NCBI GenBank assembly: GCA_017935485.1
Contig: JAGBHO010000018.1
Coordinates: 1-44,991 of the forward strand
Reading direction: 5' to 3'
Source of the DNA: Alphaproteobacteria bacterium
GTDB lineage: Bacteria; Pseudomonadota; Alphaproteobacteria; RF32; CAG-239
Length of the DNA stretch: 44,991 nt
In this document: positions 1 through 7,541 of the stretch, piece by piece
Layout of the letters: each line of letters starts with the position of its first letter
How positions within the stretch are numbered: position 1 is the first letter of the stretch
Translations under genes and position numbers: made by a program
The notes under the pieces: model-generated
Seen by the model: only the letters and a program-made list of their open reading frames with translations
Database searches by the model: none
Told to the model about the DNA's origin: nothing

Positions 1-1
1 T

Positions 2-676
2 CCGGCACGCGGTTCTTCCGGTACCGATACTTGCGGTTATACCTGTTATCGCTGCTGCGATGATACCTGTCCGTCCGGAACGTCAAAAAACTATACCGGT
101 TCCTATGCTTCCACAACCGAGTGCGGTTCGCGCTGCAACAGGTGTAAAGACTGTTCGTCCGGCAAGACCTACTGGAACGGTTCTTATGTCGGATCTTCCG
201 AATGCGGAAGCTGCTATTCTTGTTCCGATACCTGTTCTTCCGGTTCCCGTGGCGGAGCCAGCTGTTCTTCCGGTTATGACGAGGTTTATGTCGGTTCGAC
301 CGAATGCGGCTCAAGCTGTTACGAATGTCAATATAATCCTGACTGTTCCGTAACTTCCAAATCTTGTACTTACGGATGCTCATCTTACAACTCTTGCGAT
401 AAGTGCACCAGCTGTCTGAATGTCAGCGGTAGCGACTGCAAAACTTATTATTACGAAGAACAAAGTTGTAACGGTTGGTGCGACTTCTTAAACGGCGGCC
501 CTAAAAAAGTTGTTTGCGGCAAAAGAAGAATGTGCACAACCTATGACGGCTCAACCAAACAAATCAGCATCAGCTACCGCGGCGTAGCCGGACCATTTTA
601 TGACGATGACGGAAACGGTGACGGTGGTCAGGGCGAATGCATAGCCGCCAAAGGCAGCGGAAACAATTGTTGCTGA
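2..676 (+). CDS. Cys-rich secreted repeat protein, 3' part only
   Basis: The reading frame is open from the window edge (first full codon at base 2) to the TGA at 674-676, giving 224 residues with 31 Cys; the start and presumed signal peptide lie outside the window. It is built of imperfect modules of about 25 residues with the pattern CxSG...Y.GS....ECGSxCxxC. These closely match modules in the protein at 43336-44691: both contain GTDTCGYTCYRCC and a following NYTGS...TECGS stretch. The last 60 residues leave the repeat, carry an acidic Asp/Gly stretch (DDDGNGDGG) and end in Cys-Cys. By analogy with the full-length relatives here, it is probably exported and stabilised by disulfides. No function can be named. 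A hairpin terminator follows at once. Confidence 0.8.
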   Translation, partial: PARGSSGTDTCGYTCYRCCDDTCPSGTSKNYTGSYASTTECGSRCNRCKDCSSGKTYWNGSYVGSSECGSCYSCSDTCSSGSRGGASCSSGYDEVYVGSTECGSSCYECQYNPDCSVTSKSCTYGCSSYNSCDKCTSCLNVSGSDCKTYYYEEQSCNGWCDFLNGGPKKVVCGKRRMCTTYDGSTKQISISYRGVAGPFYDDDGNGDGGQGECIAAKGSGNNCC

Positions 677-698
677 TAAAAGTTTCTCTTACAAAAAA

Positions 699-733
699 AA
701 TCCCGAAGCGAACAACAAGCTTCGGGATTTTAC
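699..733. terminator. Bidirectional Rho-independent terminator
   Basis: An 11-bp stem (AATCCCGAAGC with its complement at 719-729) closes a 9-nt loop. It is followed by TTTT on the plus strand and preceded by a run of A, which reads as a T-run on the minus strand. It lies between two converging genes (stops at 676 and 750) and can serve both. Confidence 0.85.
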
Positions 734-749
734 TCTTTCAAAAACAAAA

Positions 750-1037
750 TCATTCAGAAATAATAGTTTCATCTTCATCGCTGGTCAGTTCCGGATGATC
801 TTCCACAACTTCTTCGGCACCGTTTTCGGCATCAATATTGCAACCGCATTCAACCATCTTGTCCAAACAAGCCTGATCCCCTTCTTCGCAAACGCGCTCG
901 ACATTACAATCACAACCATCAACCAGAGCCACGCTGTTGTCCTGATTCTCCGCCTGCTGACGCAACATCTCTTTAATAAAACTGCCGGCAACCATTAAGA
1001 TAACAACTGTCAGCACAATAAAAAAAAGTTTTTTCAT
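750..1037 (-). CDS. Small membrane-anchored acidic protein, unknown function
   Basis: This is a 95-residue protein if it starts at the ATG at 1037. A longer frame reaches 1109, but the MKKLFF start gives a normal N-terminal signal-anchor (about residues 2-20, FFIVLTVVILMVAG), so it is preferred. After the anchor comes a short charged region, a Cys cluster (CDC, VCEEG, ACLDK, CGC; seven Cys in about 35 residues) and a very acidic C-terminal tail of Glu and Asp. The Cys-bearing part would face the periplasm if the N-terminus is an anchor. I do not recognise the family. It converges on the Cys-rich gene at 2-676, and a functional link with it is only suggested by position and Cys content. Confidence 0.6.
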   Translation of the reverse strand: MKKLFFIVLTVVILMVAGSFIKEMLRQQAENQDNSVALVDGCDCNVERVCEEGDQACLDKMVECGCNIDAENGAEEVVEDHPELTSDEDETIISE

Positions 1038-1157
1038 TTTTTCACCCAATACAACAGAAATGTTTGATATACAAGGAATATTGCCATATTTCCCCTTTGT
1101 CAATATCAAACCCGACTATTCATTTAAATTTTTAGTGAAAGTTTAATAAATTTGTGC

Positions 1158-1163
1158 TATAAT
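1158..1163 (+). promoter_or_regulatory. -10 element upstream of the 58-aa gene
   Basis: A perfect TATAAT lies 33 nt before the ATG at 1196. No good -35 box is visible at the expected distance (GTGAAA at 1135-1140). The position would give a leader of about 25 nt. Confidence 0.45.
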
Positions 1164-1195
1164 AAATTTCAGTTTGAACAAAAAAGGATTTTATC

Positions 1196-1372
1196 ATGGC
1201 AGAAATCGGAGCAATCGGCTCTTATATGCTGAGCGTACAAAAGATGCAAATGAGCCTGATAAAGAACGCAATTGAAATGCAGCAGCAGGTTATGGAAACC
1301 CTGTTGGGAGATTCGGCCGCCGTTGTACCGCCGTCAGAATTTCTCGGCCATAACGTTGACATTTCAATCTAA
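1196..1372 (+). CDS. Small YjfB-like protein (58 aa)
   Basis: ATG at 1196, preceded by AAAAAGGATTTT (weak ribosome site AAGGA, 9 nt away), opens 58 codons ending in TAA at 1370-1372. The product begins MAEIGAIGSYMLSVQKMQM. It is a short amphipathic helix rich in Met, Gln and Leu (residues 8-36), then a linker with PP and a hydrophobic end. Length, the SxxMLSVQ...Q helix and the MQQQVMETLL stretch resemble the YjfB family of small putative motility proteins, an assignment made from overall pattern only. The stop overlaps the stop of the converging gene at 1369 by 4 nt. A TATAAT box lies 33 nt upstream. Confidence 0.55.
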   Translation: MAEIGAIGSYMLSVQKMQMSLIKNAIEMQQQVMETLLGDSAAVVPPSEFLGHNVDISI

Positions 1373-1919
1373 AACGCCAACACCTCAATAAAAGCAATCG
1401 TCAACACGCTTGAAATCACAAATTTAAGCGCGGAAAATATAACATTGCCTGCCATTGCCCCTTTATCCAGCCTGTCACAGTCTTCTCCGCAATAGATTTT
1501 ATGAAAAACAAAATTATACGCCACCGCCAGCAACAATGCGAGCAGATAAAAATGATAATTTTTATAAACCTGCTCCATCATCTGCTCATAGGTCATCTTG
1601 ACCTCAAACAAAATCCCAAACCCAATACCGAGCAAAATCATGGGGTTGAAAATCGCCCCTGACGTAAACAGCGCCACAATGCCTTTAATCATACCAGCCT
1701 TCCCTGCGCTTATAAATCCCTGCCCCAAATTCTCTTGGTCACGCGGCGGGAACTGCTTTCGGCATAGAAATTCGGCCAAATATAACGTTTTTTTGCCGAA
1801 AAGACCGAACCGTCCTTGCTGGTATAAGAAGAAACCAAAGCCAAATTGCCGCGTTTTTTGATTGTCTTTTCCAGTTCTGCAGCATTGGATAAAAAATCAC
1901 TCTGCCATACTTTTCCCAT
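1369..1919 (-). pseudogene. Membrane protein gene, split by a frameshift
   Basis: Two overlapping frames together make one plausible protein of about 180 residues. The first starts at the ATG at 1919 (MGKVWQSDFLSNAAELEKT), is soluble and charged, and runs in frame to about 1740 (..YIWPNFYAESSSRR), then reads into a stop at 1710. The second continues in another frame from about 1740 (RDQENLGQGFISAGKAG..) to 1369 and carries three or four hydrophobic segments (IKGIVALFTSGAIFNPMILLGIGFGILF, YLLALLLAVAYNFVF, VIFSALKFVISSVLTIAFIEVL; the first and last are quoted in overlapping parts only by position about 1690-1600 and 1440-1375). The switch lies in a GC-rich run near 1738-1750 and corresponds to one base missing or two added. 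It may be a real pseudogene, a sequencing error, or a recoding site; I favour one damaged or mis-sequenced gene. Function unknown. Confidence 0.55.
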
Positions 1920-2008
1920 TACTCTCTCCCATACAGATGATGGACATGATAATAAGATAACGCCAAAAAGTAAACAAAATCTTATGATTATATCAAAAAG
2001 TCTTTATT

Positions 2009-3343
2009 TTACATAAACTTGGCAAGCGCATCGTTAATCCCCGCGCTGATTTTCTGAACCAACGCCTCATCCTCGGCCTCAACCCGAACCTTAATCAACG
2101 GCTCGGTACCTGACTTGCGGACAATCACGGAACCTTTGCCGGAAATCTCGTTTTTAGCAGCTTCTATGGCACTCTGTACCAGAGGATCATTCATCACTTC
2201 GGCAACTTTTTCCCTGGTTGAAAAACGCAAATTATCAATTTTGCACGGACATTTCTCAAAAACCGGAAAAACCTTGCTCATTTTTTTGCGGGTTTTCAAT
2301 AACCCCAGACAAACCGTCAAACCGGCAATCAACCCGTCACCGGTCGGAGCAAAATCGCTCAAAACCATATGGCCGGACTCTTCTCCGCCGAAATTAGAAC
2401 CGATTTCATGCATTTTTTCCGTCACATAACGCTCTCCGACTGCCGTCCGGTAAAAATCAATTCCCAAAGAATGGCAGAACTTTTCCAACCCCATATTAGA
2501 CCAGATTGTCGCAACCACGGCATTGCCCTTCAATTTTCCGTCCTGCTTCAGATATTGTCCGAGAAAAGCAATAATCTGATCCCCATCCAGCCGGTTTCCT
2601 TTGTCATCGCAAACAATAATCCGGTCGCCGTCGCCGTCCAGAGCAATACCGATATCGGCATTCTCTTCAACCACGGTCTTGCTCATCAGCTCGGTATGGG
2701 TAGAACCGCAGTCTTTGTTAATGTTATAACCGTCAGGCGAAATCCCGATTGCCGTCACGTCTGCCCCGAAATCTTTAAAAACCTGCGGTGCGATTTTAGA
2801 AAAAGCGCCGTTTGCACAATCAATAACAACTTTAAGCCCAGAAAGCGGAAAACTGTTGCGTTTGACGGCGGCAATTTTGCTCAAATACGGCGTAACAGCC
2901 TTGGAATTATATTCAATCCGGCCGATTTTATCAGGATTCGGTACAAATTCGTCTGCCTGAACCAATGCCTCAAGCTTTGCCGTCATGTCATCGGAAAATT
3001 TATGCCCGTCAGCTTTAATCAACTTAATGCCATTGTCAAAATAAGGATTGTGCGACGCAGAAATCATAATTGTCATCGCCACGCCCAGCCCCGGCGTTAC
3101 CATTGCCGCAACCGGCGTCGGCAGCACACCGAGAATCATCACGTCACACCCCATAGAAGTCAGTCCGGCAGCCAAAGAACTTTCCAACATATCACAAGAA
3201 ACGCGTGTATCTTTGGCAATGGCAACTTTGCCGGAAAACATTGTTCCCAGAGCTTTTCCGAGCTTAAGGACAAAATCCGCCGTCATCGGAAAAATATTCG
3301 CCTTGCCGCGCACACCGTCTGTTCCAAAAAGCTTGTCTGACAT
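2009..3343 (-). CDS. glmM: Phosphoglucosamine mutase
   Basis: GlmM converts glucosamine-6-phosphate to glucosamine-1-phosphate in the cytoplasm, a step towards UDP-GlcNAc for peptidoglycan and lipopolysaccharide. At 444 residues it matches the usual length (about 445). It begins MSDKLFGTDGVRG, the family N-terminus. The phosphoserine loop ISASHNP puts the catalytic Ser at residue 97. The metal loop DGDGDR is at 236-241, the sugar-binding GEESGH at 320-325, and the phosphate-binding RKSGTEP at 409-415. The ATG at 3343 is chosen because GGAGG stands 6 nt upstream; an in-frame extension to 3400 lacks family sequence. The gene lies downstream of tolB on the same strand, separated by about 520 nt of hairpin repeats, so it may have its own promoter. 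Confidence 0.96.
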   Translation of the reverse strand: MSDKLFGTDGVRGKANIFPMTADFVLKLGKALGTMFSGKVAIAKDTRVSCDMLESSLAAGLTSMGCDVMILGVLPTPVAAMVTPGLGVAMTIMISASHNPYFDNGIKLIKADGHKFSDDMTAKLEALVQADEFVPNPDKIGRIEYNSKAVTPYLSKIAAVKRNSFPLSGLKVVIDCANGAFSKIAPQVFKDFGADVTAIGISPDGYNINKDCGSTHTELMSKTVVEENADIGIALDGDGDRIIVCDDKGNRLDGDQIIAFLGQYLKQDGKLKGNAVVATIWSNMGLEKFCHSLGIDFYRTAVGERYVTEKMHEIGSNFGGEESGHMVLSDFAPTGDGLIAGLTVCLGLLKTRKKMSKVFPVFEKCPCKIDNLRFSTREKVAEVMNDPLVQSAIEAAKNEISGKGSVIVRKSGTEPLIKVRVEAEDEALVQKISAGINDALAKFM

Positions 3344-3531
3344 ACTGACCTCCGTTACAAAATGCAATTTCAATTTATGAATATCTTGCCATAACCACAC
3401 AAAAACTCAAGCATAGTTTCTGCGCTTTTCATACAAGTTTTATTATGGAATATTACAATCCAAACTTAGCCTTAAAGTTTTTTCTATACTAAATGCCCCT
3501 TCAAGCCACTGTAAAAACCGCGATAGACGCG
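3344..3531. other. Non-coding spacer upstream of glmM with a decayed half repeat
   Basis: There is no supported gene here. The part next to glmM (3344-3460) is AT-rich and should hold its promoter, but no convincing -35/-10 pair is visible. At 3464-3490 the sequence ACTTAGCCTTAAAG followed by TTTTTTCTATACTAA matches the right half of the hairpin element at 3763-3840 with a few changes, so it looks like a decayed or partial copy. Confidence 0.5.
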
Positions 3532-3638
3532 CTAAGTAAAAACAACCGCTGCTCCGGTTGTTTTTGTCTGCAAGCTCTTTGGAACATCTTGGCAAGCAAG
3601 GAAAGCGTGAGCAACCGCAGCACGCCTAGATGCCTAAG
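3532..3638. repeat. 107-nt structured repeat module, copy 1
   Basis: This module runs from CTAAG to CCTAAG and has a second copy of identical length at 14368-14474, with about 85-90% identity by eye. It contains an 11-bp hairpin (AAAAACAACCG at 3538-3548, six-base loop, then CGGTTGTTTTT), which resembles a terminator on either strand. The other half holds CATCTTGGC and GCCTAGATG, which pair with one mismatch across about 30 nt. In copy 2 the terminal hairpin keeps pairing through an A-T to G-T change. No reading frame is conserved. It lies downstream of tolB, so on the minus strand it would be in the tolB 3' region. Confidence 0.7.
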
Positions 3639-3643
3639 TCAGA

Positions 3644-3721
3644 TAATAAGAAAAGGAAATTCTAGCGACAGGAGTGTATAGAGACATACATGACTTAGCT
3701 AGAATTTCCTTTTCTGTATTA
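3644..3721. repeat. Hairpin element with conserved tip, copy A1
   Basis: Ends are TAATAAG and GTATTA. A perfect 18-bp stem (3649-3666 with 3698-3715) carries the tip GACAGGAG ... TGACTTA. Inside the tip is a second hairpin: TGTAT, six-base loop AGAGAC, ATACA. The copy at 3763-3840 has the same ends and tip but a different 18-bp stem that is also perfectly paired, so pairing, not sequence, is kept in the arms. Confidence 0.85.
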
Positions 3722-3762
3722 GGTGACCACAGCTTTATAAAAAATGCGGAGAATGAGGCTAG

Positions 3763-3840
3763 TAATAAGAAAAAACCTTTAAGGCGACAGGAGTGTACGT
3801 GGTGGTACATGACTTAGCCTTAAAGGTTTTTTCTGTATTA
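3763..3840. repeat. Hairpin element with conserved tip, copy A2
   Basis: The same architecture as copy A1, 41 nt away: TAATAAG end, 18-bp perfect stem (3768-3785 with 3817-3834), tip GACAGGAG...TGACTTA with inner hairpin TGTAC / loop GTGGTG / GTACA, and GTATTA end. Compared with A1 the inner stem changes T-A to C-G, a compensatory change. It ends 21 nt from the tolB stop codon and may act as a transcript end or a stabilising 3' structure for tolB. Confidence 0.85.
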
Positions 3841-3861
3841 ATAGACCATTATACGCGTTTT

Positions 3862-5166
3862 TTACGGGAGGAGCGGCGACCATGCCGGATCCGACGCATC
3901 ACTCGGAGTAATAATCTGACGCTTGTTGTAGCCTGTCAGGTCAATTGAATAAAGCTTGACATGTTCAGAACCTTTTTCCTGACGAAAATACATCAGAACA
4001 CGCCCGTTCGGAGACCATGCCGGCGCCTCAACCAGATAACCGCTGTCAAGCATTCTCTCACCCGTGCCGTCCGGATACATCACGCCGATATAAAACTGTC
4101 CTCCCAAAATTTTGGTAAAAGCAATATAATCTCCGCGCGGCGACCACACCGGCGTTGCATAACTGCCCACCCCGCGGCTGATACGCTTTACGTCAGAACC
4201 GTCGGCATTCATAACATAAAGCTGCTGATTGCCGGCGCGATCGGAACTGAAAACAATTTGTTCCCCTTCCGGAGAATAGCTCGGAGAAGTGTCAATTGCA
4301 GAACTGTTGGTCAGCTTTTTGCTGGTTCGGCGATCCAAATCCATTTCATAAATATTGGTTCTGCCGTTGTTGGCATAACTGAGCAAAAGCTTTTTACTGT
4401 CCGGAGAAAAACGCGGCGCAAAAGTCATGCCCGGAAAATGCCCGACCAATTCTTGCTTTCCGGTTTCCAAATCCAGAATATAAACTTTGGGCGCAGAAGA
4501 AGAAAACGAAATATAAGCCACCTTTTGCAGATTTGGCGAAAAACGCGGCGTCAGCGCCATTGACGAACCGGAAGTCAGAAACTTGTGATTCTCGCCGTCC
4601 TGATCCATAATCGCCAAACGTTTGATTCGTCTGGTTACCGGCCCGCTCTCGGATACATAAACAATACGGGTGTCAAAATACCCCTTGTCACCGGTCAGGC
4701 GCTCGTAAATGGCATCGGCAATCACATGCGCCACCCTGCGCCAATTGTCTTTGGTCGTGGTAAAAGACTGCCCCTTGAGCTGATTCTCCGCCGGCACATC
4801 CCACAGCCTAAACTCAACCCGCAGTTTGTTGCCGGGAATTTCCGCCACAGAACTCTGAACCAGCGCATGCGCATTAATCGCCGTCCAGTCCACAAACTTC
4901 GGCTCCTGATCCATTGAGGTAAATTCCTGAATATAACTGTTGTCGTTGATAATACGGAACAAACCGGAACTCTCCAAATCAGCCGTCACGACGTCACGGA
5001 TTCGGCTTGCATACTGCCCCACAAAAAAACCGTCATGAATCATCTCGGGAAAAGCAATCGGCATCGGATCGCGCTGTGCACCTGCCACTTCAATCTCCAG
5101 CTCGGCTTTTGCATTGCCGGCGGCAAACAGACACAATACCATAACCAGAACATATTTTAACTTCAT
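3862..5166 (-). CDS. tolB: Tol-Pal system beta-propeller protein TolB
   Basis: TolB is the periplasmic beta-propeller of the Tol-Pal envelope complex; it binds the lipoprotein Pal and helps outer-membrane constriction at division. The product has 434 residues, near the 430 of E. coli TolB. It has a signal peptide ([18 protein letters not shown], cleavage before about residue 22), an N-terminal alpha/beta domain with [19 protein letters not shown], then at least five propeller blades each starting with a FSPD/WSPxG motif (for example [38 protein letters not shown]). The ATG at 5166 follows GAGGGTAAAAGA; a longer frame to 5208 would bury the signal peptide. Other tol-pal genes (tolQRA, pal) are not in this window. 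It is divergent from ruvX, with 90 nt between. Confidence 0.95.
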   Translation of the reverse strand: MKLKYVLVMVLCLFAAGNAKAELEIEVAGAQRDPMPIAFPEMIHDGFFVGQYASRIRDVVTADLESSGLFRIINDNSYIQEFTSMDQEPKFVDWTAINAHALVQSSVAEIPGNKLRVEFRLWDVPAENQLKGQSFTTTKDNWRRVAHVIADAIYERLTGDKGYFDTRIVYVSESGPVTRRIKRLAIMDQDGENHKFLTSGSSMALTPRFSPNLQKVAYISFSSSAPKVYILDLETGKQELVGHFPGMTFAPRFSPDSKKLLLSYANNGRTNIYEMDLDRRTSKKLTNSSAIDTSPSYSPEGEQIVFSSDRAGNQQLYVMNADGSDVKRISRGVGSYATPVWSPRGDYIAFTKILGGQFYIGVMYPDGTGERMLDSGYLVEAPAWSPNGRVLMYFRQEKGSEHVKLYSIDLTGYNKRQIITPSDASDPAWSPLLP

Positions 5167-5256
5167 TCTTTTACCCTCATTACAAAAAAAGCTTTTATTT
5201 GCGCACATCTTATATTAATATCGTTAAAAATCAATTAGCAAAAAGAATAATTAAAC

Positions 5257-5715
5257 ATGGAAATCAAAGAATTCAAACAAGCGCTCCCTCCTTACAAATC
5301 CGTTATCGGATTTGACTTCGGCACCAAACGCCTCGGCATTGCGGTCAGCGACCTGCTCTTAATGGTTGCCACCTCCTACAAAACCATTCACCGGACAGAA
5401 AACTCCAAAGACATTGCCGAAATTATGAACATAATCAAAGAAAAAGAAGCCGGCGGTTTGGTTTTCGGACTGCCGCTGCAGATGGACGGCACGGAAGGCG
5501 AAACGGCGGAACAAGTACGCAAATTTGCCGCCGAAGTCGCGGAAAAAACCGGCCTTCCCGTTGCCTTTTGGGACGAGCGCCTGTCTTCCCGCGCCATGGA
5601 AAATTTTCTGATAAAAGAAGTTGATATGTCACGCAAGCGCCGCAAAGAAATTCTTGACAGTTCCGCAGCCGCATACATATTACAAGGCTTTCTGGACGCT
5701 CTCCGGCATATCTGA
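5257..5715 (+). CDS. ruvX: RuvX/YqgF family nuclease (pre-16S rRNA processing / Holliday-junction-like)
   Basis: A 152-residue RNase H-fold protein; family members are implicated in 16S rRNA 5'-end maturation and, by fold, compared with Holliday junction resolvases. The first catalytic Asp is in VIGFDFGTKRLGIAVSD (D20). Further family motifs are GLPLQMDGTEG, WDERLSS and the C-terminal DSSAAAYILQGFLD. Length fits the family (about 140-155). The start has only a weak ribosome site. The last 36 nt overlap the 3' end of the converging gene at 5680-6639, so the two are read towards each other through shared sequence. Confidence 0.92.
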   Translation: MEIKEFKQALPPYKSVIGFDFGTKRLGIAVSDLLLMVATSYKTIHRTENSKDIAEIMNIIKEKEAGGLVFGLPLQMDGTEGETAEQVRKFAAEVAEKTGLPVAFWDERLSSRAMENFLIKEVDMSRKRRKEILDSSAAAYILQGFLDALRHI

Positions 5716-6639
5716 TTCCTCAATTCTGACAAATTCTGACTGATACGCATCCAAAGAATTGATGCCGGTGGCTTCCTGCTGCCGCCAAAAGCGCGTACAT
5801 TTCCATGTGTCTGCCTTGTCAGAATCCAAACCGCGAATAGAAATCTCGGCATTTTTATAAACAAAAAAGCCGCCCATCGTATCAAATTCATTCACCAGAA
5901 TTTTATCGCCGGCCAAATAAAGGCTGGAACCGCCAAAGATATTGACCGTGCTGTCAGAATTAAAAATTCCGCCGTTTCCGGCAATATTACCGTCGGCATA
6001 ATCGGACCTGAGAACGGAATTCGAAAACAAATTAACCGTTGCGCCGTTATACAGCCACAAAACATAATTCTCGCGCCCGCCGGAAACAAATGCCGTATTG
6101 CCGCGGAAATTAAGCTTGCTGTTGTTTGCAGCCTCAAAAGCCTTCAGCTTGTTGCCGAAAACGTCAATAAGAATATCGCCTTCACAATCCAGCAAAGCGT
6201 CATTGTCCAGATAAACAATGCTCACATCTTCCAAAACGCGGCCGGAATAATTAATCAGCGCCACCGACAAATTTCGAAACTTGACTTCCTGACAGCCTTT
6301 CAGCTCAAACAAAGCTTCTTGCGGCTTGAATTCTTCAAATTCAACCGTGATTTTTAACTCGGATATCTGGCTGTCATCAGCCATTTTCAAAATATTAAAA
6401 CCTTTTTGATGATGAAAAACAAGTTCGGACGCACCGCTCCGTCCAACCCGCCCGTTACCGACCAGACACTGCCCCTCAAACAACTTCAGCGGCTCTCCGG
6501 AAGACAATTCTACCCTGCCGTCAATCACAATCAAACCGTCAGCCTCACTGGCTGCGACATCACGCAGTTCCTCTTCGGTTTTGACAAATGCAACAATAGA
6601 TTCCTGCGTCAGTTCCGTATCGACCAAAATTTTCTCCAC
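5680..6639 (-). CDS. Unknown protein with beta-helix-like repeats
   Basis: A 319-residue protein with a GTG start at 6639 (AGAGAGA about 9 nt upstream). No signal peptide or membrane segment is visible, so it is probably cytoplasmic. The middle (about residues 55-260) is a series of short beta-rich turns with regular Asn, Gly and hydrophobic positions, such as FRGNTAFVSGG, VNLFSNSVLRSDYADGN and VNIFGGSSLYLAGDKI. This periodicity is typical of right-handed parallel beta-helix folds, but no catalytic motif of pectate lyases or similar enzymes is seen. The C-terminus is charged. I do not recognise a named family. It overlaps the end of ruvX by 36 nt and is followed by the amidase gene upstream on the same strand with a 119-nt gap. 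Confidence 0.7.
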   Translation of the reverse strand: MEKILVDTELTQESIVAFVKTEEELRDVAASEADGLIVIDGRVELSSGEPLKLFEGQCLVGNGRVGRSGASELVFHHQKGFNILKMADDSQISELKITVEFEEFKPQEALFELKGCQEVKFRNLSVALINYSGRVLEDVSIVYLDNDALLDCEGDILIDVFGNKLKAFEAANNSKLNFRGNTAFVSGGRENYVLWLYNGATVNLFSNSVLRSDYADGNIAGNGGIFNSDSTVNIFGGSSLYLAGDKILVNEFDTMGGFFVYKNAEISIRGLDSDKADTWKCTRFWRQQEATGINSLDAYQSEFVRIEESDMPESVQKAL

Positions 6640-6758
6640 TTTGATTCTCTCTTATCAAAAGTTAAGTTTTGTATACCCAAACACAAGCCCGAACCTGCCC
6701 CGGTTCAGTACCTTGCGATTGCTGCTACACAATTTTAGTCGCTACACATACTTAGAAA

Positions 6759-7541
6759 TTATCTTGATAAACGGTTTTGCCATCCGCTGATTAATGTATA
6801 ACCTTTTGAACTATTTTCAAGCGTTTCATACCGATAAGCCACAGCTTTTAAACAATTAATAAATTTTTCGCCTGACAACAAAGACTTATCGCCAACCGGA
6901 TAAACATTGTCCACCAGATGCATCACGTCATTGTCAATACGGACTTCTTCCGGCAAAAAACGCCGGCGGAACGCATAAGCCGAAGCAATTGTTGTTTCTT
7001 CATCCGCCGTATTATACCCGACTTTCGCCAACAGAACCGAGACATTGTTTTCTTCTGTTTTTTCGGCATCCGCCGGATTATACCACAGGCCTATTCCTTC
7101 CTGTGCCAAACGCTGCCACGGAAAACACATCCCCGGATCAGCCTTGCCCAAAGGCTTAATGTCCGAATGCCCGACCACGTTTTCCGCCGCAATCCGATAT
7201 TTTTGCATCAACTCTTTGCATAACGGAATCAAGGCTGCAATCTGTGCCTCGCTGTACGGCGTCTGCCCGAGCGACATATTCACCAGCTCAATACCGACGG
7301 AACGCATATTGCAGCTGTCGGTACGCCCGCGCCAAAAACCGACGCCGGCATGATACGCTGCTTTTGCCTCGTCAACCAACCGGATAATCTCGCCGTTCTC
7401 ATCAATAATATAATGAGCGCTGACCTTGTATTCTTTAAAAATATCAATCAATTTATCAGCAGGATAAGCGCTGCAATGCAGCACCAGCATGTCAATCTCG
7501 GCATTACGCTCACAACAATCCGGCAGCAGGCATTCTTTCAT
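6759..7541 (-). CDS. N-acetylmuramoyl-L-alanine amidase, AmpD/amidase_2 type
   Basis: A zinc amidase that cuts the bond between N-acetylmuramic acid and L-Ala in peptidoglycan or its turnover products. The N-terminal 150 residues match the amidase_2 domain: LHCSA gives zinc ligand H22, GIELVN the conserved E85, and VVGHSDIKPLGKADPG supplies H125 and D135. No signal peptide is present, which favours an AmpD-like role on cytoplasmic anhydro-muropeptides. About 100 further residues after the domain are unassigned; AmpD itself is shorter (about 185). The start overlaps the stop of the radical SAM gene as ATGA, suggesting translational coupling. Confidence 0.88.
   Translation of the reverse strand: MKECLLPDCCERNAEIDMLVLHCSAYPADKLIDIFKEYKVSAHYIIDENGEIIRLVDEAKAAYHAGVGFWRGRTDSCNMRSVGIELVNMSLGQTPYSEAQIAALIPLCKELMQKYRIAAENVVGHSDIKPLGKADPGMCFPWQRLAQEGIGLWYNPADAEKTEENNVSVLLAKVGYNTADEETTIASAYAFRRRFLPEEVRIDNDVMHLVDNVYPVGDKSLLSGEKFINCLKAVAYRYETLENSSKGYTLISGWQNRLSR

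Noticed and set aside
60..353. 97-codon frame inside the first Cys-rich gene
   Set aside because: Frame-shifted reading of the repeat region; the Cys-rich frame is longer, runs from the window edge and matches family members.
2369..3340. 323-codon open frame on the plus strand
   Set aside because: Antisense to glmM; low-complexity, His/Arg/Asn-rich translation typical of shadow frames.
3493..3681. Possible small gene of 62 codons
   Set aside because: It covers the 107-nt module and half of a hairpin element; the frame is not kept in the second copy of the module.
3464..3840. CRISPR array
   Set aside because: The repeats are few, palindromic, of unequal spacing, and no cas gene is present.
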